Assembly: GCA_036557365.1 (NCBI GenBank)
Contig: DATBHR010000101.1
Span: forward strand, 62,001-126,000
From: DATKHR01 sp036557365
GTDB lineage: Bacteria > Acidobacteriota > Vicinamibacteria > Vicinamibacterales > CAVVIG01
Reading direction: 5' to 3'
DNA length: 64,000 bases
Made by a program: the position numbers and the translations under genes. This document shows positions 25,270-34,445 of the stretch, piece after piece. Numbering within the stretch: position 1 is the stretch's first letter; the number at the start of each line of letters is the position of its first letter. The notes beneath the pieces are model-generated. The model was not told the DNA's origin and ran no database searches. It saw nothing but the letters and a program-made list of their open reading frames with translations.

Positions 25270-26573
25270 TGCGCAAGGTGCTCATGATCTCGCCGCACTT
25301 TCCGCCCGACAGCAGCGCAGCCGCCCATCGCGTACGCCTTCTGGCGCCGCACCTGCCCAGCGCGGGGTGGCAGCCCACCGTCGTCACCGTCGAGCCCGAA
25401 GGCTACGAAGGACGGCTCGACCCGGATCTCGCGACCCTCGTACCGACGTCGATCGACGTTGTGAGGGCGCCTGCGTGGCCTGCGCGATGGACGCGACGAA
25501 TCGGTGTCGGTGATCTGGGGATCCGCGCTTTTTCCGGATTGCGCCGCACCTGTCGCGCGCTGCTCGCGCGCGACCGCTTCGATGCGCTCTTCATCACGGT
25601 GTACCCGGTCTATCCCGCTCTGCTCGGTCCGCGGCTCAAAGCGGAATTTGGCGTCCCTTTCGTGCTCGACTATCAGGATCCGTGGGTGGGTGAATGGGGT
25701 CGATCCGTTGGCGGTCGTGCCAATGGCGCGCCGGACTGGAAGAGCCGCGCATCGCGGCGCCTTGGCGAATGGCTCGAGCCCCGAGCCGTGCGAGCGGCGG
25801 ACGCCCTCGTCGCCGTGTCTCAAGGCACCATCGACGGCGTTGTTCGTCGGATTCAGGTGTCTCCCGCCGTACCGTGCGACGTCATTCCACTCGGCTTCGA
25901 GCCGGCTGATTTCGTGCACGTGCGAACCAATCCGCATGCCGGTGCGTCATTCGACGGTGCCGATGGCATGGTGCACTTGTGTTACGTCGGGACGCTGCTG
26001 CCCACAGGCGTCGAGACGCTTCGACTGCTGTTCCGCGCGCTGCAGCGAGTGCGTTCGATCGACGCGGTGGGGGCGCGCCTTCGACTGCACTTCTTTGGGA
26101 CGAGCAATCAGGTCGATGCCGACCGCCTGCGCGTGATGCCGCTCGCACACGAGTGCCAGGTGAACGACGTCGTCAGTGAGGCACCCGGTCGGTTGGACTA
26201 TCTCGATGCGCTGGCGGTCCTGGTGCGAGCGAACGGGGTTCTGCTGCTCGGCAATTCGGAACCGCACTACACCGCGAGCAAAGTAGGGCCCGCTCTTCTG
26301 GCGCAACGGCCGATTCTGGCGCTCTATCACGAACAGAGCAGCGTCATCTCGATCTTGAGCGCTGCCGGACGCGCACCGTCGATCCGCATCGTCGCCTATG
26401 GCTCGAATATCGTCACCGCGCCGCGCATCGACGAAGTCGCCTTGCATCTGTTGGCGCTCGCTCGAGGGCAGTCGTACAACGCGGCGGATGTCGATCTGAA
26501 ACGGGCCGAAGCGTTCTCGGCGGAACAGTTGTCGCACAAATTGGCCGGCATCCTGAATCGAGTGGCGGCATGA
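25269..26573 (+). CDS. GT4 family glycosyltransferase
   Basis: GT-B glycosyltransferase-like protein of 434 residues. N-terminal PHFPPDSSAAAHRVRLLAPH and the mid segment FVLDYQDPWVGEW are typical of one GT4 group. In the C-terminal half, MVHLCYVGTLLPTGVETLRL is clear, but the usual E-x7-E donor motif is weak: GNSEPHYTASKVGPALLAQR holds that position. The catalytic efficiency or donor may therefore differ from its neighbours. Start overlaps the upstream stop as TGATG. Confidence 0.8.
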   Translation: MRKVLMISPHFPPDSSAAAHRVRLLAPHLPSAGWQPTVVTVEPEGYEGRLDPDLATLVPTSIDVVRAPAWPARWTRRIGVGDLGIRAFSGLRRTCRALLARDRFDALFITVYPVYPALLGPRLKAEFGVPFVLDYQDPWVGEWGRSVGGRANGAPDWKSRASRRLGEWLEPRAVRAADALVAVSQGTIDGVVRRIQVSPAVPCDVIPLGFEPADFVHVRTNPHAGASFDGADGMVHLCYVGTLLPTGVETLRLLFRALQRVRSIDAVGARLRLHFFGTSNQVDADRLRVMPLAHECQVNDVVSEAPGRLDYLDALAVLVRANGVLLLGNSEPHYTASKVGPALLAQRPILALYHEQSSVISILSAAGRAPSIRIVAYGSNIVTAPRIDEVALHLLALARGQSYNAADVDLKRAEAFSAEQLSHKLAGILNRVAA

Positions 26574-28939
26574 CGCCGATTCGCCTGACGGTCGTGCTGA
26601 CCCATCCGATCCAGTACTACGCGTCGTGGTTCCGACACATCACGGAACACGCGCCGGAGCTCGCGCTGACCGTCGTGCATGGTGTGCAGCCATCAGCGGA
26701 GCAGCAGGGTGTCGGCTTCGATCGGCCATTCACGTGGGATGTGCCGCTCACCGACGGCTATCGTTCAATCACCATGCGCCACACGCGGCCGGACGAGCAG
26801 GTCGACAGCGATCACTTCTGGGGAGTGGACGTGCCAGAGATCGCAGCTGCCGTCCAAGAGACGCGCCCGGACGTCGTGCTGATCACCGGGTGGTACTCGG
26901 TCACGCTCATTCGCGCGCTTCGAGCGAGCCGCCGGCTGCGAGTCCCGGTCCTCTACCGCGGCGACTCTCACCTGCTCAGCGGACCGCACGGACTGCGCCG
27001 TCCGCTATGGGCAGCCAAGACATGGATGCTCTTGCGGCTGTTCGATGGGTTCCTTTCGCCCGGCACCCGCGTGACTGAATACCTTCAACGGTTCAGCGTC
27101 CCCGTTCATCGGATTTTTGCCGCGCCGCACGGCGTCGACAACGACCTGTTCGCACGCGTGGCCGAACCGTTGAAGGTGCCTTCTGTGCGGATGCAGATGC
27201 GCGAACAGTGGGGCATTCCATCGGATCACTTCGTTCCGATGTTCGTCGGCAAGCTCACGCGGTCAAAGCGGCCGTTGAATGTTGTTCGCGCAATCAAAAG
27301 GCTGGGCGGCAAGACCACGTTCCTGGTCGTTGGATCCGGACCGTTGCAGCGCGAACTCGAGGAGGAGGCCAGGCGACTCAACGTAGACATGAAGCTCGTC
27401 GGATTCCTCAACCAGACCGAGCTCGGCCGCGCGTACGCCGTCGCAGACTGCCTGACGCTTCCGAGCGATTTTCCCGAGACCTGGGGACTCGTCGTCAACG
27501 AAGCGATGGCGACCGGTCTGCCGGCTGTTGTCAGCAATGCTGTCGGATGCGCCCCGGATCTCGTGCGGGACGGAAAAACCGGATACGTCTATCCGCTCGA
27601 CGACATCGGACAACTGGCGGATTGTCTCGACCGTGTTCGCCGGCGAAAGAACGAGGAGTACGACTGGGGCCCCGAGTGCCGGGCCATGGCGGGCAGATAC
27701 AGCTATCCGGTCATGACCGAAGGGCTGGTGCGCGCTTGCCGCGAGGTGTTACCGCGGTCGGTCGCCCCCGCGGCGCCAGCGCAGTCGCCGCAGCGCATCA
27801 TCGGGCTGTGCGGCCAGATGGTCATCGCGGGCGGTCTCGAGCGCATGTTCTTCCTCGTTCTTCAGGACATGCGTGCGCAGGGCGCGAGCGTTCACTGCGT
27901 CGTGAACGACTGGGAGAGCTTCCGCATCACGCGACTGGCCGACGAGATCGGCGCGACGTGGAGCACGGCGCCGTATCACTATTCGTTGACACGTCGGGAC
28001 CTGTCGCCACTGGTCATGCTCAAGATGGGTATCGAGATTGGTCGCGTGAGCGCTCGTCTGTTGCGTGAGTCGATGCACTTTCGGCCAACGCACATTCTCG
28101 TGCCCGACTATCAGGCGGTCATCCGCAACGCTCCGGCCCTCGTCGCGTTGCGTGCGACGGGAGTCCGCGTCATCGTCGATCTTCAGAACGCACCGGTTCC
28201 CGGTCGCTTTTATCGCGCGGTCTGGCGTTGGCTCGTTGATCCATTCGTCGATTCGATCGTCTGCAATTCCGACTTCACGAAACGGGAACTGCTGGCGCAC
28301 GCGCTCGGCGGTGACAAAGTGCACGTGATCCCGAATGTCGTTTCGCCGCGTGCGGATCGTTGGCAGGCAAGTGCGGACCGCATCGCCGATCGGATTATTT
28401 ACGTCGGCCAGATCATCCCCGAGAAGGGTCTCGATCGATTGCTCGAAGCGGTTGCGATCCTGCGACGGCACAGGCCCGTCACGCTGGACGTCGTCGGCGA
28501 CATCGGCGGGTGGGAGTCGCCGTCTTACCTCGGATTTCATCAGTTGCTCCGAGACCGGGCCGCACAAGACGACCTGTCTGGTGCGGTCAACTTTCTCGGC
28601 TGGCGTGAGGACGTTCCGACGCTGATGGCACGAGCGTGCGTCCATTGTTGCCCCAGCCTGCCCGAAATCCGCGAATCGTTCGGTCTTGTCGTGCTGGAGG
28701 CGAAGCTGTCGGGTATTCCGTCTGTTGTCTTTCCGAGCGGGCATCTTCCCGGGTTGATCAGCCACCGCCATGACGGGTGGATCTGCGAAGCATCAACACC
28801 CGAGGCACTTGCTGACGGCCTCGAGTTCTTTTTGGCAGACGCTCGTCGGCGCGAAGCATCTGGTAAGGCCGCGCTCGAATCGGCGCGAGCGTTCGACGCC
28901 GGCGCGTACGCGACGGCGTGGCGCGAGGTGTTCGCGTGA
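26570..28939 (+). CDS. Fusion of two GT4 glycosyltransferase modules
   Basis: At 789 residues this is twice the normal GT4 length. Module 1 (about residues 1-400) has THPIQYYASWFRHI at its start and LPSDFPETWGLVVNEAMATG as donor motif near residue 302. Module 2 (about 408-789) begins IIGLCGQMVIAGGLERMFFL, has RIIYVGQIIPEKGLDRLLEA and the donor motif LPEIRESFGLVVLEAKLSGI near residue 701. Both carry the paired glutamates, so both may be active and add two successive sugars. A short Pro/Ala linker (about 392-406) joins them. Start and stop overlap neighbours (ATGA and GTGA). Confidence 0.87.
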   Translation: MTPIRLTVVLTHPIQYYASWFRHITEHAPELALTVVHGVQPSAEQQGVGFDRPFTWDVPLTDGYRSITMRHTRPDEQVDSDHFWGVDVPEIAAAVQETRPDVVLITGWYSVTLIRALRASRRLRVPVLYRGDSHLLSGPHGLRRPLWAAKTWMLLRLFDGFLSPGTRVTEYLQRFSVPVHRIFAAPHGVDNDLFARVAEPLKVPSVRMQMREQWGIPSDHFVPMFVGKLTRSKRPLNVVRAIKRLGGKTTFLVVGSGPLQRELEEEARRLNVDMKLVGFLNQTELGRAYAVADCLTLPSDFPETWGLVVNEAMATGLPAVVSNAVGCAPDLVRDGKTGYVYPLDDIGQLADCLDRVRRRKNEEYDWGPECRAMAGRYSYPVMTEGLVRACREVLPRSVAPAAPAQSPQRIIGLCGQMVIAGGLERMFFLVLQDMRAQGASVHCVVNDWESFRITRLADEIGATWSTAPYHYSLTRRDLSPLVMLKMGIEIGRVSARLLRESMHFRPTHILVPDYQAVIRNAPALVALRATGVRVIVDLQNAPVPGRFYRAVWRWLVDPFVDSIVCNSDFTKRELLAHALGGDKVHVIPNVVSPRADRWQASADRIADRIIYVGQIIPEKGLDRLLEAVAILRRHRPVTLDVVGDIGGWESPSYLGFHQLLRDRAAQDDLSGAVNFLGWREDVPTLMARACVHCCPSLPEIRESFGLVVLEAKLSGIPSVVFPSGHLPGLISHRHDGWICEASTPEALADGLEFFLADARRREASGKAALESARAFDAGAYATAWREVFA

Positions 28940-30387
28940 TCCGTGGACGCGTCGGCGGCCTCTCGATCACCGAAGCCTTCGGTGGGCTGCTGATCTGCCT
29001 GCTGGTTGCCTTGTTTGGAGACGACTCGCAGCTCACGCTGTCGGTCTTCGTCCTGCTGCTCGGCCTGAAGCTCGTATGGACGGGCGACGGCCTGTTCGTC
29101 CTGCCGGCGGCATACGCCTTCCACTGGGTCGAAACGAGCATCGGCCTGATTTACAGGGCCGCTTTTGGTCGTGAGGTTCCGACCTTCGTGCAGAGCGACT
29201 ACCGGCCGATGGTGTTGATCGCGCTCGGTTGCTGTCTGGCGTTGGCCGTCGGTATCCGGCTCGGGCTGACGCTCATCAAGGTCGACGACCGGCAGGATCG
29301 ACCCGAGTTCGCCTTCTCGTTCGGCTTTGTCGCAATCACGTACATCATCTCGATATTCTTCGAAGGCACGCTGATCGCTATCGCGGCCGACTATCCGTCG
29401 GTCCGCCAGATCATCGTCACCGCGGATACCGCGCGCCTCGGCATTCTGTTTTTGCTTCTTCGACGCCTGCTCACGCCGACGCCGCGGTGGTTCTGGATTG
29501 GCGGGATTCTGGCGCTCGAGGTCACGCTCGGCATCACCGGCTTCTTCGCCGGCTTCCGCGAGCCGCTCGTGCTCGGTGCACTCGCCCTTCTTGAAATCTT
29601 CGACCGTCGGAATGCCAAGCATTGGGCGGCGCTGACTGCCGCGATGGTCGCGGGCGTCGCGATCGGCCTACTCTGGATGGGCATTCGAGGCGAGTATCGA
29701 CGCAACTTCATCGCGATCGACAATTTCGAGACGTCCCGATCGGCGAGACTCCAAAGCATCGAGGCGTTGAGCATGGGCTTCCTGCACGCCGACAGCGAGT
29801 CCACGTGGGAGACGGCCGACACGCTTGTCGATCGGATGTGGACGGTCTACTATCCCGCGCTCGCCGTCGAGCGGGTTCCAGCGACCATCCCGCACACCCA
29901 CGGCGAGATCCTGTCCGCCGCGCTTGTCCACATCGTCACGCCACGAGTCTTCTTTCCAGGGAAGCCGGAGCTGCAGTCAGAAAGCGAGAAGGTGCGGAAG
30001 TATTCAGGCGTGTTCGTGGCAGGAGCGGAGCAGAACACGAGCATCGCGTTTGGCTATGCGGCCGAGGCGTACGTCGATTTCGGCGTGCCTGTCATGTTCA
30101 TTCCGGTTCTTGCCTTCGGCCTTGCGATGGGATGCACCTACCGCCTCTTCGAGCGCCTGATCATGCACCGTGAGCTGTTCGTTGCCTTCGGGACGGTGGC
30201 GTTCTGGATGTCGTTGTATCTCTTCGAACGATCGTGGGCGACCATGCTCGGGATCGCGCTCGGCATGATGGTGTATCTCGGGGGCCCCGTCGTCTTGCTC
30301 GATCGATTCCTGATGATTCGCCACGATCGCGACGGTCGCAATGCCGAACCGCTGCTCTATGGGGACGAGCATCCCTCGAGCCTTTGA
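28936..30387 (+). CDS. Polytopic membrane protein, oligosaccharide polymerase-like
   Basis: Membrane protein of 483 residues with about ten to twelve hydrophobic segments and a large soluble loop around residues 240-360 (ESTWETADTLVDRMWTVYYP; VFFPGKPELQSESEKV). The topology, a big periplasmic loop followed by a few C-terminal helices, is that of Wzy-type polymerases and related O-antigen polysaccharide proteins. Sequence conservation in this family is low, so the name is an inference. The start is the GTG at 28936 (GTGA overlap). Confidence 0.6.
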   Translation: MIRGRVGGLSITEAFGGLLICLLVALFGDDSQLTLSVFVLLLGLKLVWTGDGLFVLPAAYAFHWVETSIGLIYRAAFGREVPTFVQSDYRPMVLIALGCCLALAVGIRLGLTLIKVDDRQDRPEFAFSFGFVAITYIISIFFEGTLIAIAADYPSVRQIIVTADTARLGILFLLLRRLLTPTPRWFWIGGILALEVTLGITGFFAGFREPLVLGALALLEIFDRRNAKHWAALTAAMVAGVAIGLLWMGIRGEYRRNFIAIDNFETSRSARLQSIEALSMGFLHADSESTWETADTLVDRMWTVYYPALAVERVPATIPHTHGEILSAALVHIVTPRVFFPGKPELQSESEKVRKYSGVFVAGAEQNTSIAFGYAAEAYVDFGVPVMFIPVLAFGLAMGCTYRLFERLIMHRELFVAFGTVAFWMSLYLFERSWATMLGIALGMMVYLGGPVVLLDRFLMIRHDRDGRNAEPLLYGDEHPSSL

Positions 30388-30391
30388 TCGT

Positions 30392-31567
30392 ATGCGGGTG
30401 CTTCACGTATCGCCGTACTTCGCGCCCGCATTCGTGTACGGTGGGCCGCCGCGCAGCATTCTGGGCCTCTGCCGCGGACTCCAAGCCAACGGGGTCGACG
30501 TCGACGTCGTGACCACCACCGCCAATGGACGACAGCCGGAGCTTCTGCCATCGGCTGAACGATCAAGGTACAACGACGTCCCAGTTCGCTACTTCGCCCT
30601 GGACACGCCGCGCCGATTGTGGAACTCACCGCAGCTGCGCAACACACTGTTGGATGAAGTCCCGTCGTACGATCTCGTGCACATTCACGGCCTCTGGCAT
30701 CGGCCAGGTTGGGATGCCGCTCGCATCGCGCGACTGCACACTGTCCCGTATGTGATCTCGCCGCGTGGAATGCTCGAGGACGCGGCTCTATCCGTGCACT
30801 CGTTCAGGAAGCGGGTCGCCTGGCGCCTTGTCGAGCAGCGCAATGTGCAAAACGCGTCGTGGATCCATGCGACGTCGCCGGCCGAAGCGCGAACCCTCGA
30901 ACGTGGTGCATTCGGACCGGCTACCGTGCTGGCGCCAAACGGCGTCGACGCGGATGCCCTGCGATCCGCGGATCCGTCAGCGACGTTGAAGCGATTCAAC
31001 CTTCGTGAGGCCGAAAAGTTCGTCCTGTATCTCGGACGTGTTCACCCGATCAAACGTCTGGACCTGCTTGCTGATGCAATCGGCCGCCGCCGAGGCGCTC
31101 CGACGCGCGTAGTCGTCGCCGGACCTGATGACGGTGGTTACCGAGACACCATCGCGCCACGGTTTGCAGCGGCTGGCGGCGACGTTGTCTGGACTGGGCC
31201 GGTCGACGGACAGGAGAAGGCGGACCTGCTCAACGCCGCGACGGTGCTTGTCATGTGCTCAGACTCGGAGAGCTTCGGCCTCTCCGTTGCCGAGGCGATG
31301 GCCGTTGGTGTGCCTGTCGTCGTCACCCGAACGTGTCCGTGGGAAGAAGTCGAGCAAGCCGGTGCTGGCCGTTGGGTGCCGCAGAACGCAGATGCGCTCG
31401 CTGCTGCACTCGACCAGATTCTTGGCAATGAGGAACTCGCAAGATCGATGGGGCTGCGCGGTCGGGAGTTGATGACACGCCGATACACCTTGACCGCGAC
31501 CGCTCGCATCATCGCGGAACGGTACCGAGACACGATCGGTGGCCGTCGCATGGCGAGGACGGTTTGA
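30392..31567 (+). CDS. GT4 family glycosyltransferase
   Basis: GT-B glycosyltransferase of 391 residues. N-terminal VSPYFAPAFVYGGPPRSILG, then VHIHGLWHRPGWDAARIA and YVISPRGMLEDAAL, a motif set characteristic of exopolysaccharide GT4 enzymes. C-terminal half: FVLYLGRVHPIKRLDLLADA and the donor motif CSDSESFGLSVAEAMAVGVP. Start is the ATG at 30392, 4 bases after the upstream stop; the frame upstream to 30341 overlaps the polymerase-like gene and adds nothing family-like. Confidence 0.9.
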   Translation: MRVLHVSPYFAPAFVYGGPPRSILGLCRGLQANGVDVDVVTTTANGRQPELLPSAERSRYNDVPVRYFALDTPRRLWNSPQLRNTLLDEVPSYDLVHIHGLWHRPGWDAARIARLHTVPYVISPRGMLEDAALSVHSFRKRVAWRLVEQRNVQNASWIHATSPAEARTLERGAFGPATVLAPNGVDADALRSADPSATLKRFNLREAEKFVLYLGRVHPIKRLDLLADAIGRRRGAPTRVVVAGPDDGGYRDTIAPRFAAAGGDVVWTGPVDGQEKADLLNAATVLVMCSDSESFGLSVAEAMAVGVPVVVTRTCPWEEVEQAGAGRWVPQNADALAAALDQILGNEELARSMGLRGRELMTRRYTLTATARIIAERYRDTIGGRRMARTV

Positions 31568-32691
31568 TCCGCGACAACGTCGGCGCTGCGAATGGCGCGA
31601 AGCGGGCTGTCGTCCTGACGCCCCGGATCGATGGTCACGATGGAATCTCCGAGCTGACGCGTCAGGTCGTTCACAGTCTGGCCAGCATGTACGGCAAGGA
31701 TCGCGTCGAGGTGTGGGCGCTCGCCGGTGCGGGGCCGATCGACATCGCGCCGGCGTCGTTCTGGAGCGCAACGGGCAAACGCCTTCGTTTCGTCCACCGC
31801 ACGATGGCCACGGCGGCACGCAGTTCAATCAATCTCGATGTGTTCGTGCTTCACGTGCATCTCGCTCCGCTTGCGGAAGTTCTGCGGTGCCGCGGCGCCC
31901 GGATCGTGACGTTCCTCATCGGCATCGAAGTGTGGAAGCCGCTTCGCTCGCGAGAACGAGTGTCCGTCCGTCACGCGCACAGACTAATCGCCATTTCGGA
32001 ATTCACGGCGACGAACTTTCGACGTGCCAACCCGTCGCTCGCCGACTGCCCGCTGACGGTGTGTCTGCCCGGCATCTCGTCAACGGAGCAGGTCACCTGC
32101 AGTGACACCGATCCGGATCTGTCGTTGATCGTCGGGCGACTCTCGTCGGCCGAGCGATACAAGGGACACGAGCGACTGATTGATATCTGGCCGGATGTGC
32201 GGACGTCAGTTCCGAACGCACGCCTCCTCGTCGTCGGCGACGGCGACGATCGGCTTCGCCTCGAAACGCTCGCGCGGTCGCGAAGTCTGGTCGACGCCGT
32301 AATTTTTGCCGGCCGCGTGTCGGACGACGAACTCCGGCGCCTGTATAACAAGGCCGCAATGTTCATCATGCCGAGTACCGGCGAAGGTTTCGGATTCGTC
32401 TATCTGGAGGCGATGCGCGCGGCGAAGCCCTGCGTGGCCGTTCACGGCGCCGCCGACGAGATCATTCGCGAGGGCACCGACGGCTTCATCGTCGAACCGG
32501 GAGCGGACGCTGCGCTGGCGGCCGCGATCGTGAGGTTGTACTCGGACGCTCACCTTCGGGAAACGATGGGCAAGAACGGGCGCGCTCATGTGGAGGCATG
32601 CTTCTCGCCAACCAGCTTCGACCAGCGCTTCCGGCGCGCGGTCGAAGCGACCGAATCCCCATCGCAATCCGCCTGGTCCGCAACCGCATGA
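31564..32691 (+). CDS. GT4 family glycosyltransferase
   Basis: GT-B glycosyltransferase of 375 residues. The N-terminus VVLTPRIDGHDGISELTRQV lacks the usual glycine-rich GG motif but has GISELT in its place. The C-terminal half shows LSLIVGRLSSAERYKGHERL, LLVVGDGDDRLRLETLA and the donor motif MPSTGEGFGFVYLEAMRAAK. The start is a TTG that overlaps the upstream stop as TTGA; no ATG is available before residue 47. Its stop overlaps the carbamoyltransferase ATG. Confidence 0.87.
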   Translation: MIRDNVGAANGAKRAVVLTPRIDGHDGISELTRQVVHSLASMYGKDRVEVWALAGAGPIDIAPASFWSATGKRLRFVHRTMATAARSSINLDVFVLHVHLAPLAEVLRCRGARIVTFLIGIEVWKPLRSRERVSVRHAHRLIAISEFTATNFRRANPSLADCPLTVCLPGISSTEQVTCSDTDPDLSLIVGRLSSAERYKGHERLIDIWPDVRTSVPNARLLVVGDGDDRLRLETLARSRSLVDAVIFAGRVSDDELRRLYNKAAMFIMPSTGEGFGFVYLEAMRAAKPCVAVHGAADEIIREGTDGFIVEPGADAALAAAIVRLYSDAHLRETMGKNGRAHVEACFSPTSFDQRFRRAVEATESPSQSAWSATA

Positions 32692-34445
32692 ACATCCTCG
32701 GCCTGAACGCGTACCACGGCGACGTCTCCGCCGTCCTCGTGCGCGACGGACAACTCGTCGCGGCCCTCGAAGAAGAGCGCTTCCGCCGGATCAAGCACGT
32801 CGCCGGATTTCCCTCGCGTTCCATCGTCGAATGCCTTCGGCAGGGCGGCATCTCCGCACGCGACGTGGACCTGTTCGCCGTTTCGCGGAACCCTCGTGCG
32901 CACCTGTGGCGCAAGGCGCTCTTCATCCTCCGTCATCGGCCAGGCCGAACGATCGCCGATCGCGCGAAAAACGCGGTCAGCGTCGGCGCGCTGCCGCGCG
33001 CCATCGCATCGACGCTTGATCTCGACGAGCGTCACGTGCGCGCGAGAACGCGTTTCGTCGAGCATCATCCCGCCCACCTCGCCAGCGCGGGGTTTGTCAG
33101 CCCGTTCGACAGCGCCGCGGTCTGCGCGATCGACGGCTTCGGCGATTTCGTCAGCACGTCCTGGGGCCGCGTGGAGGGATCGTCGCTGCTCGTTGACGGC
33201 CGAGTGTTCTTTCCGCACTCGCTCGGCCTCTTGTATCTCGCGGTCACGCAGTATCTCGGCTTTCCGAAATACGGCGACGAATTCAAGGTCATGGGACTCG
33301 CGCCGTACGGCGAACCGCGATTCGTCCGCGCGCTCGAGTCGCTCGTTCACTTGCGACCCGATGGCCGCTTCGCACTCGACCTCTCATACTTCAGCCACTG
33401 GTCCGACGGCGTGCGGATGACGTGGGACGATGGCGAGCCGTCGATCGGTCGCGTGTTCACGCCCAAGCTGGAGACGCTGCTCGGACCGGCGCGTGCCGGC
33501 GGGGAAGCGCTGACCGACCGGCACGAGGCGATCGCGGCGTCGCTGCAAGTCGTTTTCGAAAGCGCTGCGTTCCACGTGCTTCAGCACGTCCAGCGTGCGA
33601 CGGGCTCAACGAAGCTGTGCCTCGCGGGCGGCTGCGCGATGAACAGCGTGTCCAACGGCAAGATTCGCGAGCGCACAGGTTTCCGTGAGCTGTTCGTTCA
33701 GCCGGCTGCCGGCGACAACGGCACGGCGCTCGGTGCCGCCTTCGACGTGTGGCACCGAGAAACCGGCAAGCCGCGCGATTTCGTGATGCAGCACGCCTAC
33801 TGGGGTCCGGCCTACGCGGATCGCGACATCTGCGCCGCGCTCGACGCCCGCTCCGCCGATGTCGACGCGCACGCATGCCGCCATCGGATCTGGACGAGCG
33901 ACGACGAGCTGGATGTGTGGACGGCGATGCAGATTGCCGACGGCCGCGTTGTCGGCTGGTATCAGGGCGCGATGGAGTGGGGCGCGCGCGCGCTCGGGAA
34001 TCGAAGCATCCTCGCCGATCCCCGGCGGGCCGATATGCGCGAAATCATCAACACGCGGATCAAGTTCCGCGAACGGTTCCGTCCGTTTGCGCCATCGGTG
34101 CTCGAAGAGGCGTTTGACGAATTCTTCGAAGGCGCGGCACCCGATCCGTTCATGCAGCAGGTGTATCCCATCCGATCGCATAAACGCGCGATCGTTCCCG
34201 CAATCACGCATGTTGACGGGTCCGGCCGACTGCAGACGGTCAGCCAGACGACGAACGTGCGCTACTGGAAGCTGATTCGCGCCTTCCACGCGGTGAGTGG
34301 CGTGCCGATGCTGTTGAATACGTCTTTCAACGAGAACGAACCGATCGTGCTGAAGCCCGAAGAAGCGCTCGACTGTTTTCTGAGGACGCACATGGACGTG
34401 ATCGTCATGGGCCGCCACTCGCTCGAGCGTGCTCGACCATCATGA
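32688..34445 (+). CDS. Carbamoyltransferase (NodU/CmcH family)
   Basis: Enzyme that makes carbamoyl-adenylate from carbamoyl phosphate and ATP and transfers the carbamoyl group to a hydroxyl, here probably on a sugar. The 585-residue product shows the N-terminal ILGLNAYHGDVSAVLVRDG, the metal-binding HHPAHLASA, AVCAIDGFGDF, GDEFKVMGLAPYGEP and LAGGCAMNSVSNGKI, and the C-terminal domain with MEWGARALGNRSILADPR, FRERFRPFAPSVL and LNTSFNENEPIV. All main landmarks of the family are present. The start is the ATG at 32688 (ATGA overlap); the open frame before it is the GT4 shadow. Confidence 0.93.
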   Translation: MNILGLNAYHGDVSAVLVRDGQLVAALEEERFRRIKHVAGFPSRSIVECLRQGGISARDVDLFAVSRNPRAHLWRKALFILRHRPGRTIADRAKNAVSVGALPRAIASTLDLDERHVRARTRFVEHHPAHLASAGFVSPFDSAAVCAIDGFGDFVSTSWGRVEGSSLLVDGRVFFPHSLGLLYLAVTQYLGFPKYGDEFKVMGLAPYGEPRFVRALESLVHLRPDGRFALDLSYFSHWSDGVRMTWDDGEPSIGRVFTPKLETLLGPARAGGEALTDRHEAIAASLQVVFESAAFHVLQHVQRATGSTKLCLAGGCAMNSVSNGKIRERTGFRELFVQPAAGDNGTALGAAFDVWHRETGKPRDFVMQHAYWGPAYADRDICAALDARSADVDAHACRHRIWTSDDELDVWTAMQIADGRVVGWYQGAMEWGARALGNRSILADPRRADMREIINTRIKFRERFRPFAPSVLEEAFDEFFEGAAPDPFMQQVYPIRSHKRAIVPAITHVDGSGRLQTVSQTTNVRYWKLIRAFHAVSGVPMLLNTSFNENEPIVLKPEEALDCFLRTHMDVIVMGRHSLERARPS

